64,000 nucleotides of DNA from Desnuesiella massiliensis (lineage in GTDB: Bacteria; Bacillota; Clostridia; Clostridiales; Clostridiaceae): the NCBI RefSeq assembly GCF_001403615.1, contig NZ_LN879451.1, positions 62,001 through 126,000 of the forward strand. The letters run 5' to 3'. The notes under the pieces are model-generated. The model was not told where the DNA came from. It ran no database searches and saw only the letters and a program-made list of their open reading frames with translations. Shown piece by piece: positions 8,040-15,828 of the stretch (position 1 is its first letter; each line of letters begins with the position of its first letter). The position numbers and the translations under genes are program-made.

Positions 8040-9413
8040 TTACTTGCTCTTTTTATGCCCTTTCCTCTCTACCCATCCTTCTATATTTACCTGCTTAGCT
8101 CTAGCTATAGCAAGGCTTCCCTTAGGAACTTCTTTTGTAATGGTAGATCCTGCTGCTATATATGCATCATCTTTAACCTCTACAGGAGAAACCAAATTAG
8201 TATTGCATCCTATAAAAGCGTTATTGCCAATAATTGTTTTATATTTATTTTTACCATCATAGTTAACTACTACAGTGCCACATCCAAAATTGCAATTTTC
8301 CCCTACCTCAGCATCTCCAATATAAGTTAAATGAGATACTTTTGTATTGTCACCTATGGTAGATTTCTTTATTTCTACAAAGTCCCCTATTCTAGCATGC
8401 TTACCTATGTTACTTTCTGGTCTTATATAAGCAAAAGGTCCTACAGTAGTTTCCTCTCCGATTTTACTATCTAAGATTACAGAGCTTTGTATAGTAACTT
8501 TATGACTAATTATACTATTGCTTATTCTAGAATTAGGGTATAAAATACACTCATTGCCTATTTCAGTGTTTCCTTCAATGTAATTTCCTGGATAAATAAT
8601 GGTATCTTGACCTATCTTAACCTCTGAGCCTATATAGGTATTACTTGGATCTATTATAGTAACCCCATTATCCATGTGCTTTTTATTTATTCTAAGCTTA
8701 AGTATTCTTTCTACTTCTGCAAGCTCTACTCTAGAATTTACTCCTATAGTCTCTTCAAAATCTGTTATAAGGGCTCCTACTTTTTTATTTTCTGATTTTA
8801 ATATACCTATAATATCTGTGAGATAATACTCACCCTGTGCATTATTATTGTTTAATTTCCCCAAACTATCTCTAAGTGCCTCTATATCAAAACAATACAT
8901 TCCTGCATTTATTTCTTTTACCTTTAGCTCCTCTTCACTACAATCCTTGTGTTCTACTATTCTAGCCACTTCATCCTTTTCTCTTATAACCCTTCCATAA
9001 CCAGTAGGATTGTCTATGCGAGAAGTCAAAATAGTAGCTTTAAATCCGTTATCTTCATGGAATTGTAAAAGTCTCTTTACAGTTTCTTCTCTAATAAGTG
9101 GAGCATCTCCAGTAAAAATAGCTAGGGTTCCTTTTTTATCTTTTAAGAATTCCCCTGCGCACATTATAGCATGGCCAGTTCCTAATTGCTTATCTTGAAA
9201 GGAGTAAGTTACATTTTTATGCTCTGTTCCTTTTTTTACAAGCTCCGCTCCTCTTCCTATTATCACATTAACTTCTTCTATATCCGCCGATCTCATTCTG
9301 TCAATAACATGGTTAACCATTTCTTGTCCGCAAACCTTATGCAATACTTTTGGAGTACTGGATTTCATCCTTTTGCCTTCACCTGCAGCCATTATTATAG
9401 CACATTTATACAT
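8040..9413 (-). CDS. glmU: Bifunctional GlcNAc-1-P uridyltransferase / GlcN-1-P acetyltransferase
   Basis: 457 residues, full length. It makes UDP-N-acetylglucosamine for peptidoglycan and teichoic acids. The N-terminal nucleotidyltransferase domain begins IIMAAGEGKRMKSSTPKVLHKVCG and has the QGEYYLTDII uracil/sugar-side segment. From about residue 250 the protein becomes a left-handed beta helix of hexapeptide repeats with the acetyltransferase segments RPESNIGKHARIGDFVEIKKS and YDGKNKYKTIIGN. It is the first gene of the glmU-prs unit. Confidence 0.97.
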   Translation of the reverse strand: MYKCAIIMAAGEGKRMKSSTPKVLHKVCGQEMVNHVIDRMRSADIEEVNVIIGRGAELVKKGTEHKNVTYSFQDKQLGTGHAIMCAGEFLKDKKGTLAIFTGDAPLIREETVKRLLQFHEDNGFKATILTSRIDNPTGYGRVIREKDEVARIVEHKDCSEEELKVKEINAGMYCFDIEALRDSLGKLNNNNAQGEYYLTDIIGILKSENKKVGALITDFEETIGVNSRVELAEVERILKLRINKKHMDNGVTIIDPSNTYIGSEVKIGQDTIIYPGNYIEGNTEIGNECILYPNSRISNSIISHKVTIQSSVILDSKIGEETTVGPFAYIRPESNIGKHARIGDFVEIKKSTIGDNTKVSHLTYIGDAEVGENCNFGCGTVVVNYDGKNKYKTIIGNNAFIGCNTNLVSPVEVKDDAYIAAGSTITKEVPKGSLAIARAKQVNIEGWVERKGHKKSK

Positions 9414-9556
9414 TATACCACTCCTTATGGCACATAATATTAAATAGCATATACTATTTAGGTTAAAACTTTCACGTACAATTTTAATTGCCCTCTATAT
9501 TATATTTTATAAATCTAGCATTTTCAACACCAAATGACGGTTATTTTATTTTGGTA

Positions 9557-9596
9557 ATTTTCAAAAAATAAAAAGGAGTATAAAACTCCTTCCTAT
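9557..9596 (-). terminator. Terminator after spoVG
   Basis: On the minus strand AAGGAGTTTTATACTCCTT forms a short stem and is followed by a T-rich tail. It starts a few bases after the spoVG stop codon. Confidence 0.7.
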
Positions 9597-9598
9597 CA

Positions 9599-9889
9599 TT
9601 ATTCCTCTACAACCTCTGCAACTTCAGGTTCATCGTTCTTAACTTTTTCATACTCTGCAAGAATAGCACTTTGTATTTTTTCTCTTGTTTGAGTATTAAT
9701 TGGATGTGCTATGTCTTTGAATTCTCCATCTGGAGTTTTTCTGCTTGGCATAGCTATAAAAAGCCCATTTTGTCCTTCAATAACCTTTATGTCATGAACA
9801 ACAAATTCATTGTCGAAGGTTACAGAAACTATCGCTTTCATCTTACCATCTGCTGCAATCTTCCTTATTCTTACGTCTGTAATTTGCAT
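9599..9889 (-). CDS. spoVG: SpoVG, RNA/DNA-binding regulator
   Basis: 96 residues. It starts MQITDVRIRKIAADGKMKAI and contains the conserved FIAMPSRKTPDGEFKDIAHPI block, which is diagnostic. In Bacillus and relatives it affects asymmetric septation and binds RNA and DNA site-specifically. GGAGGTGG precedes the ATG. It lies between purR and glmU, the conserved Firmicute order, and has its own terminator, so it is probably a single-gene transcript. Confidence 0.96.
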   Translation of the reverse strand: MQITDVRIRKIAADGKMKAIVSVTFDNEFVVHDIKVIEGQNGLFIAMPSRKTPDGEFKDIAHPINTQTREKIQSAILAEYEKVKNDEPEVAEVVEE

Positions 9890-9924
9890 TAAAATCCACC
9901 TCCAAGATGCTTTATAAACTATAT

Positions 9925-9952
9925 ATTTCTATATATATTTTGTTTTTCCTCT
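9925..9952 (-). promoter_or_regulatory. Possible sigma-H promoter of spoVG
   Basis: On the minus strand AGAGGAAAA, an AT spacer of about 10-12 bases and then TAGAAAT. It resembles the sigma-H pattern (AGGAWWW ... GAAT) with one mismatch in the -10 part. spoVG is the classical sigma-H target in Bacillus; the assignment here is by position and pattern only. Confidence 0.35.
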
Positions 9953-9991
9953 TTTTTTATGTAAAAAACAAATAAATTTTTTGAAAATTTC

Positions 9992-10807
9992 CTATTTAAA
10001 GCATTTCGAGGGATTAATCAAAGCTTTTCCCTCTTCATTTATACCTAAAAATTCAACAATAGATACGTATTCTCCTATGAGTTTTTTATTAGTCTCAATA
10101 TTATCTACTAGCACCCCTATACCTATTAACTCACTATCAAACTCTTTTAGCAAATCCATTATGCCTAAGGCGGTACCTCCTGCCTTCATAAAATCATCTA
10201 TGAAAAGGCATCTGCTTCCTTTAGGCAAGGACTTTTTGGATAGGGACATGTTTTGTATCCTTCCACTGGAGCCTGATACATAATTAATAGTTACTGTAGG
10301 TCCTTCTGTAACTTTATTGTCTCTTCTTACAATAACTAATTGAACACCTAATCGTTTTGCTACCTCATATGCTAGAGGTATTCCCTTAGTTTCTACTGTG
10401 ACCACACAATCAACCTGAAAGTTATTATAAAAGCTTGCTAATATAGTTCCAGCTTTTCCTATTATATGAGGATTATACATAACATCCGTCATATAAATAA
10501 AATTTCCTGGTACTATTCTGCTCTTATCTTCTAATAGCAGACATAAGTCCTTTATAAATTCTAGGGTTTCCTCTTTACTTATATCTGTTAAGAATTTTAT
10601 CCCGCCTGCAGCCCCTGACACAGTTTCAACCTTTCCTAGGTTAAGCTTCTCAAGGGTTTCTCTTACAATTAAAATATCTTCACTTATAGTAGATTTAGCA
10701 GCATCTAATAGTTCAGTAAATCTATTCAATCCTATAATTTTATTTGGATTTTCCATCAAAATTTTAGTTATTGCTACCACCCGGTTATTTCTAGTAAATC
10801 TACCCAT
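9992..10807 (-). CDS. purR: Purine operon repressor PurR
   Basis: 271 residues. The N-terminal winged-helix domain (about 1-75, MGRFTRNNRVVAITKILMEN) is joined to a phosphoribosyltransferase-like domain that senses PRPP but is not an enzyme. The PRPP loop reads CLFIDDFMKAGGTALG. In Bacillus, PurR represses purine genes and is released by PRPP. It sits upstream of spoVG-glmU-prs on the same strand, so the PRPP sensor and the PRPP synthase are neighbours. Confidence 0.95.
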   Translation of the reverse strand: MGRFTRNNRVVAITKILMENPNKIIGLNRFTELLDAAKSTISEDILIVRETLEKLNLGKVETVSGAAGGIKFLTDISKEETLEFIKDLCLLLEDKSRIVPGNFIYMTDVMYNPHIIGKAGTILASFYNNFQVDCVVTVETKGIPLAYEVAKRLGVQLVIVRRDNKVTEGPTVTINYVSGSSGRIQNMSLSKKSLPKGSRCLFIDDFMKAGGTALGIMDLLKEFDSELIGIGVLVDNIETNKKLIGEYVSIVEFLGINEEGKALINPSKCFK

Positions 10808-11039
10808 TTTATCACCTACATATTCTTTGTATTTTTACGAATTTTATTCTTAATATTCCTGTTATTATTCATATTTTATTCTAAATTAATATTAATATCA
10901 ATATTTTAATGTAAAGAATTTCTTTTTGATATTTTTATGTAAATTATGTATGATATTTATTTATATATTTAGTGAATTATTGTAAAATAATAATTAACTA
11001 ATATTTTTTTCCAATGAAGCAATTTTTTATATTATTCCA

Positions 11040-12131
11040 ATGAAAGGATTGGTACACCCTACTATGAATTTTAACACTACAAAAAAGCTAAGCCCTTTTC
11101 AACTATCCTGTGGCATGATATTGGCTGAGGATTTATATATAAATAATGTTAAGCTTGTAAACAAAGGTACAGAGCTTAATGAAAGAGTAATAGAGAGAAT
11201 TCAAAGTTTATATTCTACTAATTTGGTACAAGTCTATTCTAAGTTAGAGGAATCTGATTTAGAAATTCAGAAAAAGAGAGGCTCTGAAGGATTTAAGCAG
11301 ACTGAAGTACATCTTGAAAAATTCTCGGATGAAGCAGAAAAAATATTCAATGAGGTAATCTCTAGTTCTAAAATTGATATAAAAGGTATCCGCTCGTTAT
11401 CTGAAAACATATTAACTGAGCTTAAAGATATAGGTATCGTAATAAAAAATGTAATTGATTCTAGAGATGCAGATTGTTATATCTTTCGCCACTCTGTAAA
11501 TGTTGCTGTATTAAGCTCCATGTTGGCCAAATGGTTAAATATGACTTCTAGAGACATAATGTTAATTACCTATGCTGGTTTGTTACACGATATAGGTAAG
11601 TCTAAGCTTCCCAATGCTATTTTAGACAAGCAAGGCTCTCTAACAAAGAAGGAATTTGAGATTATAAAAACTCATCCTGTAAAAAGCTACGAAATAGTAA
11701 AGGCTATCCCCTACATAGATCCTTCTGTAGAAATGGCTGTGCTAATGCACCACGAAAGAATGGATGGCTCTGGCTATCCTTTAAAATTAACAGAAGAAAA
11801 AATCCATATATATGCTAAAATAATTGCCATAGCTGATATATTCGACGCCATGACTTCCAATAGAGCATATAAGAAAAAAGATTGTCCTCTAAAAGCTTTA
11901 GAAGCATTAAAAGAAGAAAGCTTTGGAAAGCTAGATATTCATCTGTGTAATGTATTCATAAAAAACATGATAGATTATTATGTTGGAGAATACACTCTAT
12001 TAAGCAATGGAAAAAAAGCTAGAATATTAAAAATCGATATAAATAACATTACTAGACCCTTTGTTATGGTAGGTGAGGAATATATAGATCTATCTAAGAA
12101 TACAAATTTAACAGTAGAGGACATTATTTAG
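11040..12131 (+). CDS. HD-GYP domain protein, probable cyclic di-GMP phosphodiesterase
   Basis: 363 residues without membrane segments. The N-terminal 130 residues have no domain I recognise; the HD-GYP domain follows (about 145-300) with FRHSVNVAVLSS, LLHDIGKSKLPN, HHERMDGSGYP and IADIFDAMTSNRAYKK. All metal ligands and the GYP element are present, so hydrolysis of cyclic di-GMP is plausible. A diguanylate cyclase is encoded about 23 kb away. The start is uncertain: the ATG at 11040 has no good ribosome site, and the in-frame ATG at 11064 has AAAGGA only at an unusually long distance. It stands alone between purR (divergent) and murC. Confidence 0.88.
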   Translation: MKGLVHPTMNFNTTKKLSPFQLSCGMILAEDLYINNVKLVNKGTELNERVIERIQSLYSTNLVQVYSKLEESDLEIQKKRGSEGFKQTEVHLEKFSDEAEKIFNEVISSSKIDIKGIRSLSENILTELKDIGIVIKNVIDSRDADCYIFRHSVNVAVLSSMLAKWLNMTSRDIMLITYAGLLHDIGKSKLPNAILDKQGSLTKKEFEIIKTHPVKSYEIVKAIPYIDPSVEMAVLMHHERMDGSGYPLKLTEEKIHIYAKIIAIADIFDAMTSNRAYKKKDCPLKALEALKEESFGKLDIHLCNVFIKNMIDYYVGEYTLLSNGKKARILKIDINNITRPFVMVGEEYIDLSKNTNLTVEDII

Positions 12132-12263
12132 CCTTACTATTAAAGTTTGTAACCTTTTAGCTCTACTTTTCTTATAATAATTTATATTATACTGTATTTT
12201 TTTCTATAAAATATGTATATAATTATTAAAAGAAAGATCTTAACATTAAAAGGGGTGTATGGC

Positions 12264-13640
12264 TTGGCTTTTGATTTTATTAAAGATAAAAATAAAAAAG
12301 TTCATTTTATTGGCATTGGCGGCATAAGCATGAGTGGTCTAGCTGCCATATTATTAAAAAATAACTATAAGGTTTCAGGTTCTGATATGAAGGATTCTCA
12401 TATAGTACAGGGCTTAAAAAAGGCAGAAGCAGAAATATATATAGGACATAGTGAAGATAACATAAAAGATGTAGATTTAGTGGTATATACTGCTGCGGTA
12501 AAAGAAGATAACTGCGAATACATTTACGCTAAAGAAAATAATATTGCTTTAATGGATAGAGCAGAATTCTTAGGACTTATAATGCGTGGACATAAATATA
12601 ATGTAACCATATCAGGTACCCATGGGAAAACCACTAGTACCTCCATGCTATCTCATATAACCTTAGCAGCAGATTTAGATCCTACTATATTAGTTGGAGG
12701 AGAATTAGATGTTATAAAAGGTAACTTCCGCACTGGAGAAAGTGAATACTTTATTACTGAAGCCTGCGAATATAAGGCATCTTTCTTAAAGTTCTTTCCC
12801 TATATAGGAGTTATTTTAAACATCGATGCGGATCATTTAGATTATTATAAGGATATAAATCATATTCAATCCACCTTTGAGGAGTTCTCAACACTAATCC
12901 CAAAGGATGGTTATTTAATCGGTTATGCTGATGATGAAAGAGTACAGCAAGTATTATGTAAGGCTCAATGTAACACCTTAAGCTATGGTATTGATGCTGG
13001 GGATATAAAAGCTAAAAACATAAGTTTTAACGAAAAGGGCTGTGCTACTTTTGATGTATATGAAGAGGAAGAAAGGTTATTTAGGGTTACCTTAAATGTA
13101 CCTGGAAAGCACAATATATTAAATGCTTTGAGCAGTGTATGTGTTTCTCTTATACTAGACGTACCAAGAGAAGCAATTGTAAAGGGATTAAATGAATTTG
13201 CTAATGCTCATAAAAGGTTTGAAATTAAAGGGGTAAAAAATGGAGTAACTGTGGTAGATGATTATGCGCATCATCCTACAGAAATAAAAGCTACTTTAGA
13301 AGCTGCAAAAAACTATCCTCATAATAAGATATTCTGTGCCTTTCAACCACATACTTACACTAGAACTCTAAGTCTATTTGAGGACTTTGTTAAATGCTTT
13401 GATAATGCAGATGAGTTAATATTAATGGATATATATGCTGCTAGAGAAAAAGATAATGGACTAGTTAATTCTACAATGCTTGGTGACAGAATAAGAGAAA
13501 GAGGAATAAAATGTATAAATAGTTATAGTTTCGAGGAAGCTTTAGACTACGTTAAAGGCAAATTATCTCCTGGAGATCTTCTCTTAACTTTAGGGGCTGG
13601 AGATATTGTAAAGCTGGGCGAAATGTATTTAATGGACTAG
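12264..13640 (+). CDS. murC: UDP-N-acetylmuramate--L-alanine ligase
   Basis: Adds the first amino acid to the peptidoglycan stem peptide. Family landmarks are VHFIGIGGISMSGLA (nucleotide-binding start), TISGTHGKTTSTSM (ATP loop), TEACEYKASFL, NIDADHLDYY and VVDDYAHHPTEI. The open frame reaches back to 12213, but family alignment and the ribosome site (AAAAGGGG, 8 bases ahead) point to a TTG start at 12264, giving 458 residues. An ATG at 12259 is out of frame. A terminator follows at once, so the gene is separate from the downstream leader and ABC operon. Confidence 0.95.
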   Translation: MAFDFIKDKNKKVHFIGIGGISMSGLAAILLKNNYKVSGSDMKDSHIVQGLKKAEAEIYIGHSEDNIKDVDLVVYTAAVKEDNCEYIYAKENNIALMDRAEFLGLIMRGHKYNVTISGTHGKTTSTSMLSHITLAADLDPTILVGGELDVIKGNFRTGESEYFITEACEYKASFLKFFPYIGVILNIDADHLDYYKDINHIQSTFEEFSTLIPKDGYLIGYADDERVQQVLCKAQCNTLSYGIDAGDIKAKNISFNEKGCATFDVYEEEERLFRVTLNVPGKHNILNALSSVCVSLILDVPREAIVKGLNEFANAHKRFEIKGVKNGVTVVDDYAHHPTEIKATLEAAKNYPHNKIFCAFQPHTYTRTLSLFEDFVKCFDNADELILMDIYAAREKDNGLVNSTMLGDRIRERGIKCINSYSFEEALDYVKGKLSPGDLLLTLGAGDIVKLGEMYLMD

Positions 13641-13647
13641 TATAACA

Positions 13648-13685
13648 AACTCAAGGTTAAGCTTCTAACCTTTCCTTGGGTTTTT
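13648..13685 (+). terminator. Terminator after murC
   Basis: AACTCAAGG pairs with CCTTGGGTT, with an inner AGGTTA/TAACCT stem, and a T run follows. It lies 8 bases after the murC stop codon. Confidence 0.8.
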
Positions 13686-13723
13686 CAAAAATTAAAAAGG
13701 AAGATAATTTAGAAAAATTTGTA

Positions 13724-13752
13724 TTGACAGCAATAGGAAAAGATTGTATCAT
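13724..13752 (+). promoter_or_regulatory. Strong sigma-A promoter of the leader/ABC operon
   Basis: TTGACA at 13724-13729, a 17-base spacer, and TATCAT at 13747-13752. The -35 is perfect and the -10 is one base from consensus. Transcription should start near 13759, about 330 bases before the first ABC gene. Confidence 0.85.
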
Positions 13753-13792
13753 AAGAAGGTAAAGTAAATTTTGATAAATGGAGGTAGGACTA

Positions 13793-13897
13793 ATGTTCGG
13801 ATTAGTACAATTTAATTTGATGAATGCACAACTCAATACAGTAACAATTAAATCTATATGCGGTAGCCCTATCTCAATAGAAGTGCAAGGCTTTTAG
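13793..13897 (+). CDS. 34-residue leader peptide of the ABC exporter operon
   Basis: A short ORF starting MFGLVQFNLMNAQLN and ending SIEVQGF, with a single Cys. Its ribosome site (TGGAGG, 7 bases ahead) is excellent and it lies just behind the strong promoter at 13724. It has no signal peptide or membrane helix. It is followed by two terminator-type hairpins that compete with each other, and then by a heterodimeric ABC exporter. The layout resembles bmrB-bmrCD of Bacillus subtilis, where translation of a short leader governs read-through into the exporter genes. I infer that this ORF is a regulatory leader; a secreted or signalling peptide is the alternative. Confidence 0.72.
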   Translation: MFGLVQFNLMNAQLNTVTIKSICGSPISIEVQGF

Positions 13898-13944
13898 CTT
13901 GTACTTTGTATGTGATTCTTAAATGCACTAATTAATAGTAATTT

Positions 13945-13987
13945 AAGGTCATGGGTTATCGTGCCCATGGCCTTTTATATTTTATTT
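13945..13987 (+). terminator. Leader hairpin T1 (attenuator terminator 1)
   Basis: AAGGTCATGGG (13945-13955) pairs with CCCATGGCCTT (13964-13974) over 11 positions with one G-T pair and an 8-base loop; a T-rich tail follows. Its 3' arm is also complementary to the 5' arm of the next hairpin, so the two are mutually exclusive with an antiterminator. Confidence 0.75.
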
Positions 13988-14031
13988 TATTAGTTTATAG
14001 GGGAGGCGCGCGCCTTATATTCTTATATTAT

Positions 14032-14060
14032 AAAGCCATGGGTAACACCGTGGTTTTTTT
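14032..14060 (+). terminator. Leader hairpin T2 (attenuator terminator 2)
   Basis: AAAGCCATGG (14032-14041) pairs with CCGTGGTTTT (14048-14057) with two G-T pairs and a 6-base loop; T residues continue to 14060. It ends about 28 bases before the first ABC start codon. The 5' arm can instead pair with the 3' arm of T1 (13962-13971 with 14035-14044), which would dissolve both terminators. Confidence 0.75.
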
Positions 14061-14088
14061 ATTTGCTAAAAAAGGAGGGAATTAATTA

Positions 14089-15828
14089 ATGAAGCGAATT
14101 TTTAACTATGTATGGAAACACAAATTACTAGTGATAATACCATCAATATCTATGCTCTTAACCATAATAATTGATATGTTTAACCCTTACTTAAGAAAAG
14201 AACTTATAGATAAAGTTATTACAGGGAAACAAGCTAGCCTTTTACCAAAAATATTATTAGGTCTAGTAATAATAACTGTTGGTAAGGCTGTTTTTGGATA
14301 TATAAAAGAGTACTTGTTCGATGTTCTATCCACAAAAGTCAATATTGATATAAAGCAAAGCCTTTTTGACCATATTCAAAGCTTGCCTTTTAGCTATTTT
14401 GACAAAATGAATACTGGTGAGCTTATGTCAAGAATAGGTGAAGACGTAGATAATATCTGGAGAACCATATCCTTTGGTTTAAGATTATTTGTTGAGAATA
14501 TAATATATTTTGTAATGAGCACCGCAATTTTATTTTATCTAAACTGGAAGCTGGCTTTAGCCTGCATAATAATAATGGTTCCCATAGCTTATATAGCTAT
14601 GAAGCTGGAGAAAAAAATAATGAACTCCTATGAAAAGCTAAGTGATCAAGGTGCAGTATTAAATACCGCTGCTCAAGAAAATATAGCTGGAGTAAGACTT
14701 GTTAAAGCTTTTGCTAGGGAAAAACATGAAATACTAAAATTTTTAAATATGAATAAAACTAACTATGAATTAAATATGGATCAGGCTAAAATCATCGGAA
14801 ATCATTTTCCACCCATAGAATTTTTAACTAATATCTCTATAGTTATAATGATTACCTTTGGAGGTTCCTTGGTAATTAAGGATGAAATCACCTTAGGTAC
14901 TTTAGTAGCCTTTAGTGAATATATATGGAACCTCATATGGCCTATGAGAATGCTAGGCTGGCTAACAAATATGATGGCTCAAAATAATGCTTCTGCCAAG
15001 AAGATATTTGCCATAATGGATACAGAGCCTACTATTAAAAGCTCCATAGATTCTCTTTCCTTATCTTCTATAAGAGGTAATATAAACTTTAAAAATGTTA
15101 GCTTTAAATACGATGAAGAATATATATTAAAAAATATAAACTTAAACGTACCAGCAGGAAGCACCATCGCTATTATGGGTACTACTGGCTCAGGTAAGTC
15201 TTCTATCGTAAACTTAATCGGAAGATATTATGATGTAAGTGAAGGAGAAATCCTAATTGATGGTTTAAATGTTAAAAAACTCAATTTAGATCAGCTTAGA
15301 AGTAACATGTCTGTGGTGTCACAAGATGTATTTCTATTCTCAGATACCATAGAGCAAAACATTAAGTTTGGAAATAAGGAAGCCACCATGGAGGATATAA
15401 AAGAAGCTTGCAGACTAGCTTGCGCTAATGACTTTATAGAAGAGCTTTCAAAGGGTTATGAAACCATCATTGGTGAAAGAGGTATAGGCCTCTCCGGTGG
15501 GCAAAAACAAAGAATTTCCATTGCTAGAGCCCTTGTTAGAAAGGCTCCTATCATAATTCTCGACGACTCTACTTCGGCTTTAGATATGGAAACAGAATAT
15601 AGTCTATTAAAAAATTTAAGCCAAAGAAAGGTTAATGCTACTACCTTTATAATCGCCCATAGAATCTCTGCTGTAAAGAATGCAGATCAAATTCTGTTTG
15701 TTGATAACGGACAAATAGTAGAAAGAGGAACCCATGAGGAACTTCTAACATTAAAGGGCAGATATTATGATATATGCAGCGAACAATTTAAAGACTTTGA
15801 GGATCTAGGTAATGAGGAGGTGGTATAA
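14089..15828 (+). CDS. ABC multidrug-type exporter, subunit with degenerate Walker B (BmrC-like)
   Basis: 579-residue half-transporter: six membrane helices in about residues 1-310, then an ATPase domain. Walker A is GTTGSGKSS, the Q loop SQDVFLF, the signature LSGGQKQR, and Walker B IIILDDSTSALD, where the usual catalytic Glu is Asp; the H loop is IIAHRIS. Heterodimeric exporters of the BmrCD, LmrCD and TM287/288 type pair one subunit carrying this Asp with one normal Walker B subunit, and the next gene supplies the partner. AAAGGAGGG precedes the ATG. It is controlled through the leader at 13759-14060. Substrates cannot be read from the sequence; drugs or lipids are likely. Confidence 0.9.
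   Translation: MKRIFNYVWKHKLLVIIPSISMLLTIIIDMFNPYLRKELIDKVITGKQASLLPKILLGLVIITVGKAVFGYIKEYLFDVLSTKVNIDIKQSLFDHIQSLPFSYFDKMNTGELMSRIGEDVDNIWRTISFGLRLFVENIIYFVMSTAILFYLNWKLALACIIIMVPIAYIAMKLEKKIMNSYEKLSDQGAVLNTAAQENIAGVRLVKAFAREKHEILKFLNMNKTNYELNMDQAKIIGNHFPPIEFLTNISIVIMITFGGSLVIKDEITLGTLVAFSEYIWNLIWPMRMLGWLTNMMAQNNASAKKIFAIMDTEPTIKSSIDSLSLSSIRGNINFKNVSFKYDEEYILKNINLNVPAGSTIAIMGTTGSGKSSIVNLIGRYYDVSEGEILIDGLNVKKLNLDQLRSNMSVVSQDVFLFSDTIEQNIKFGNKEATMEDIKEACRLACANDFIEELSKGYETIIGERGIGLSGGQKQRISIARALVRKAPIIILDDSTSALDMETEYSLLKNLSQRKVNATTFIIAHRISAVKNADQILFVDNGQIVERGTHEELLTLKGRYYDICSEQFKDFEDLGNEEVV

Noticed and set aside
8022..8330. Plus-strand ORFs opposite glmU, prs, metG and other genes
   Set aside because: They are antisense shadows without ribosome sites and contain no recognisable domains; the minus-strand genes are well-known families.
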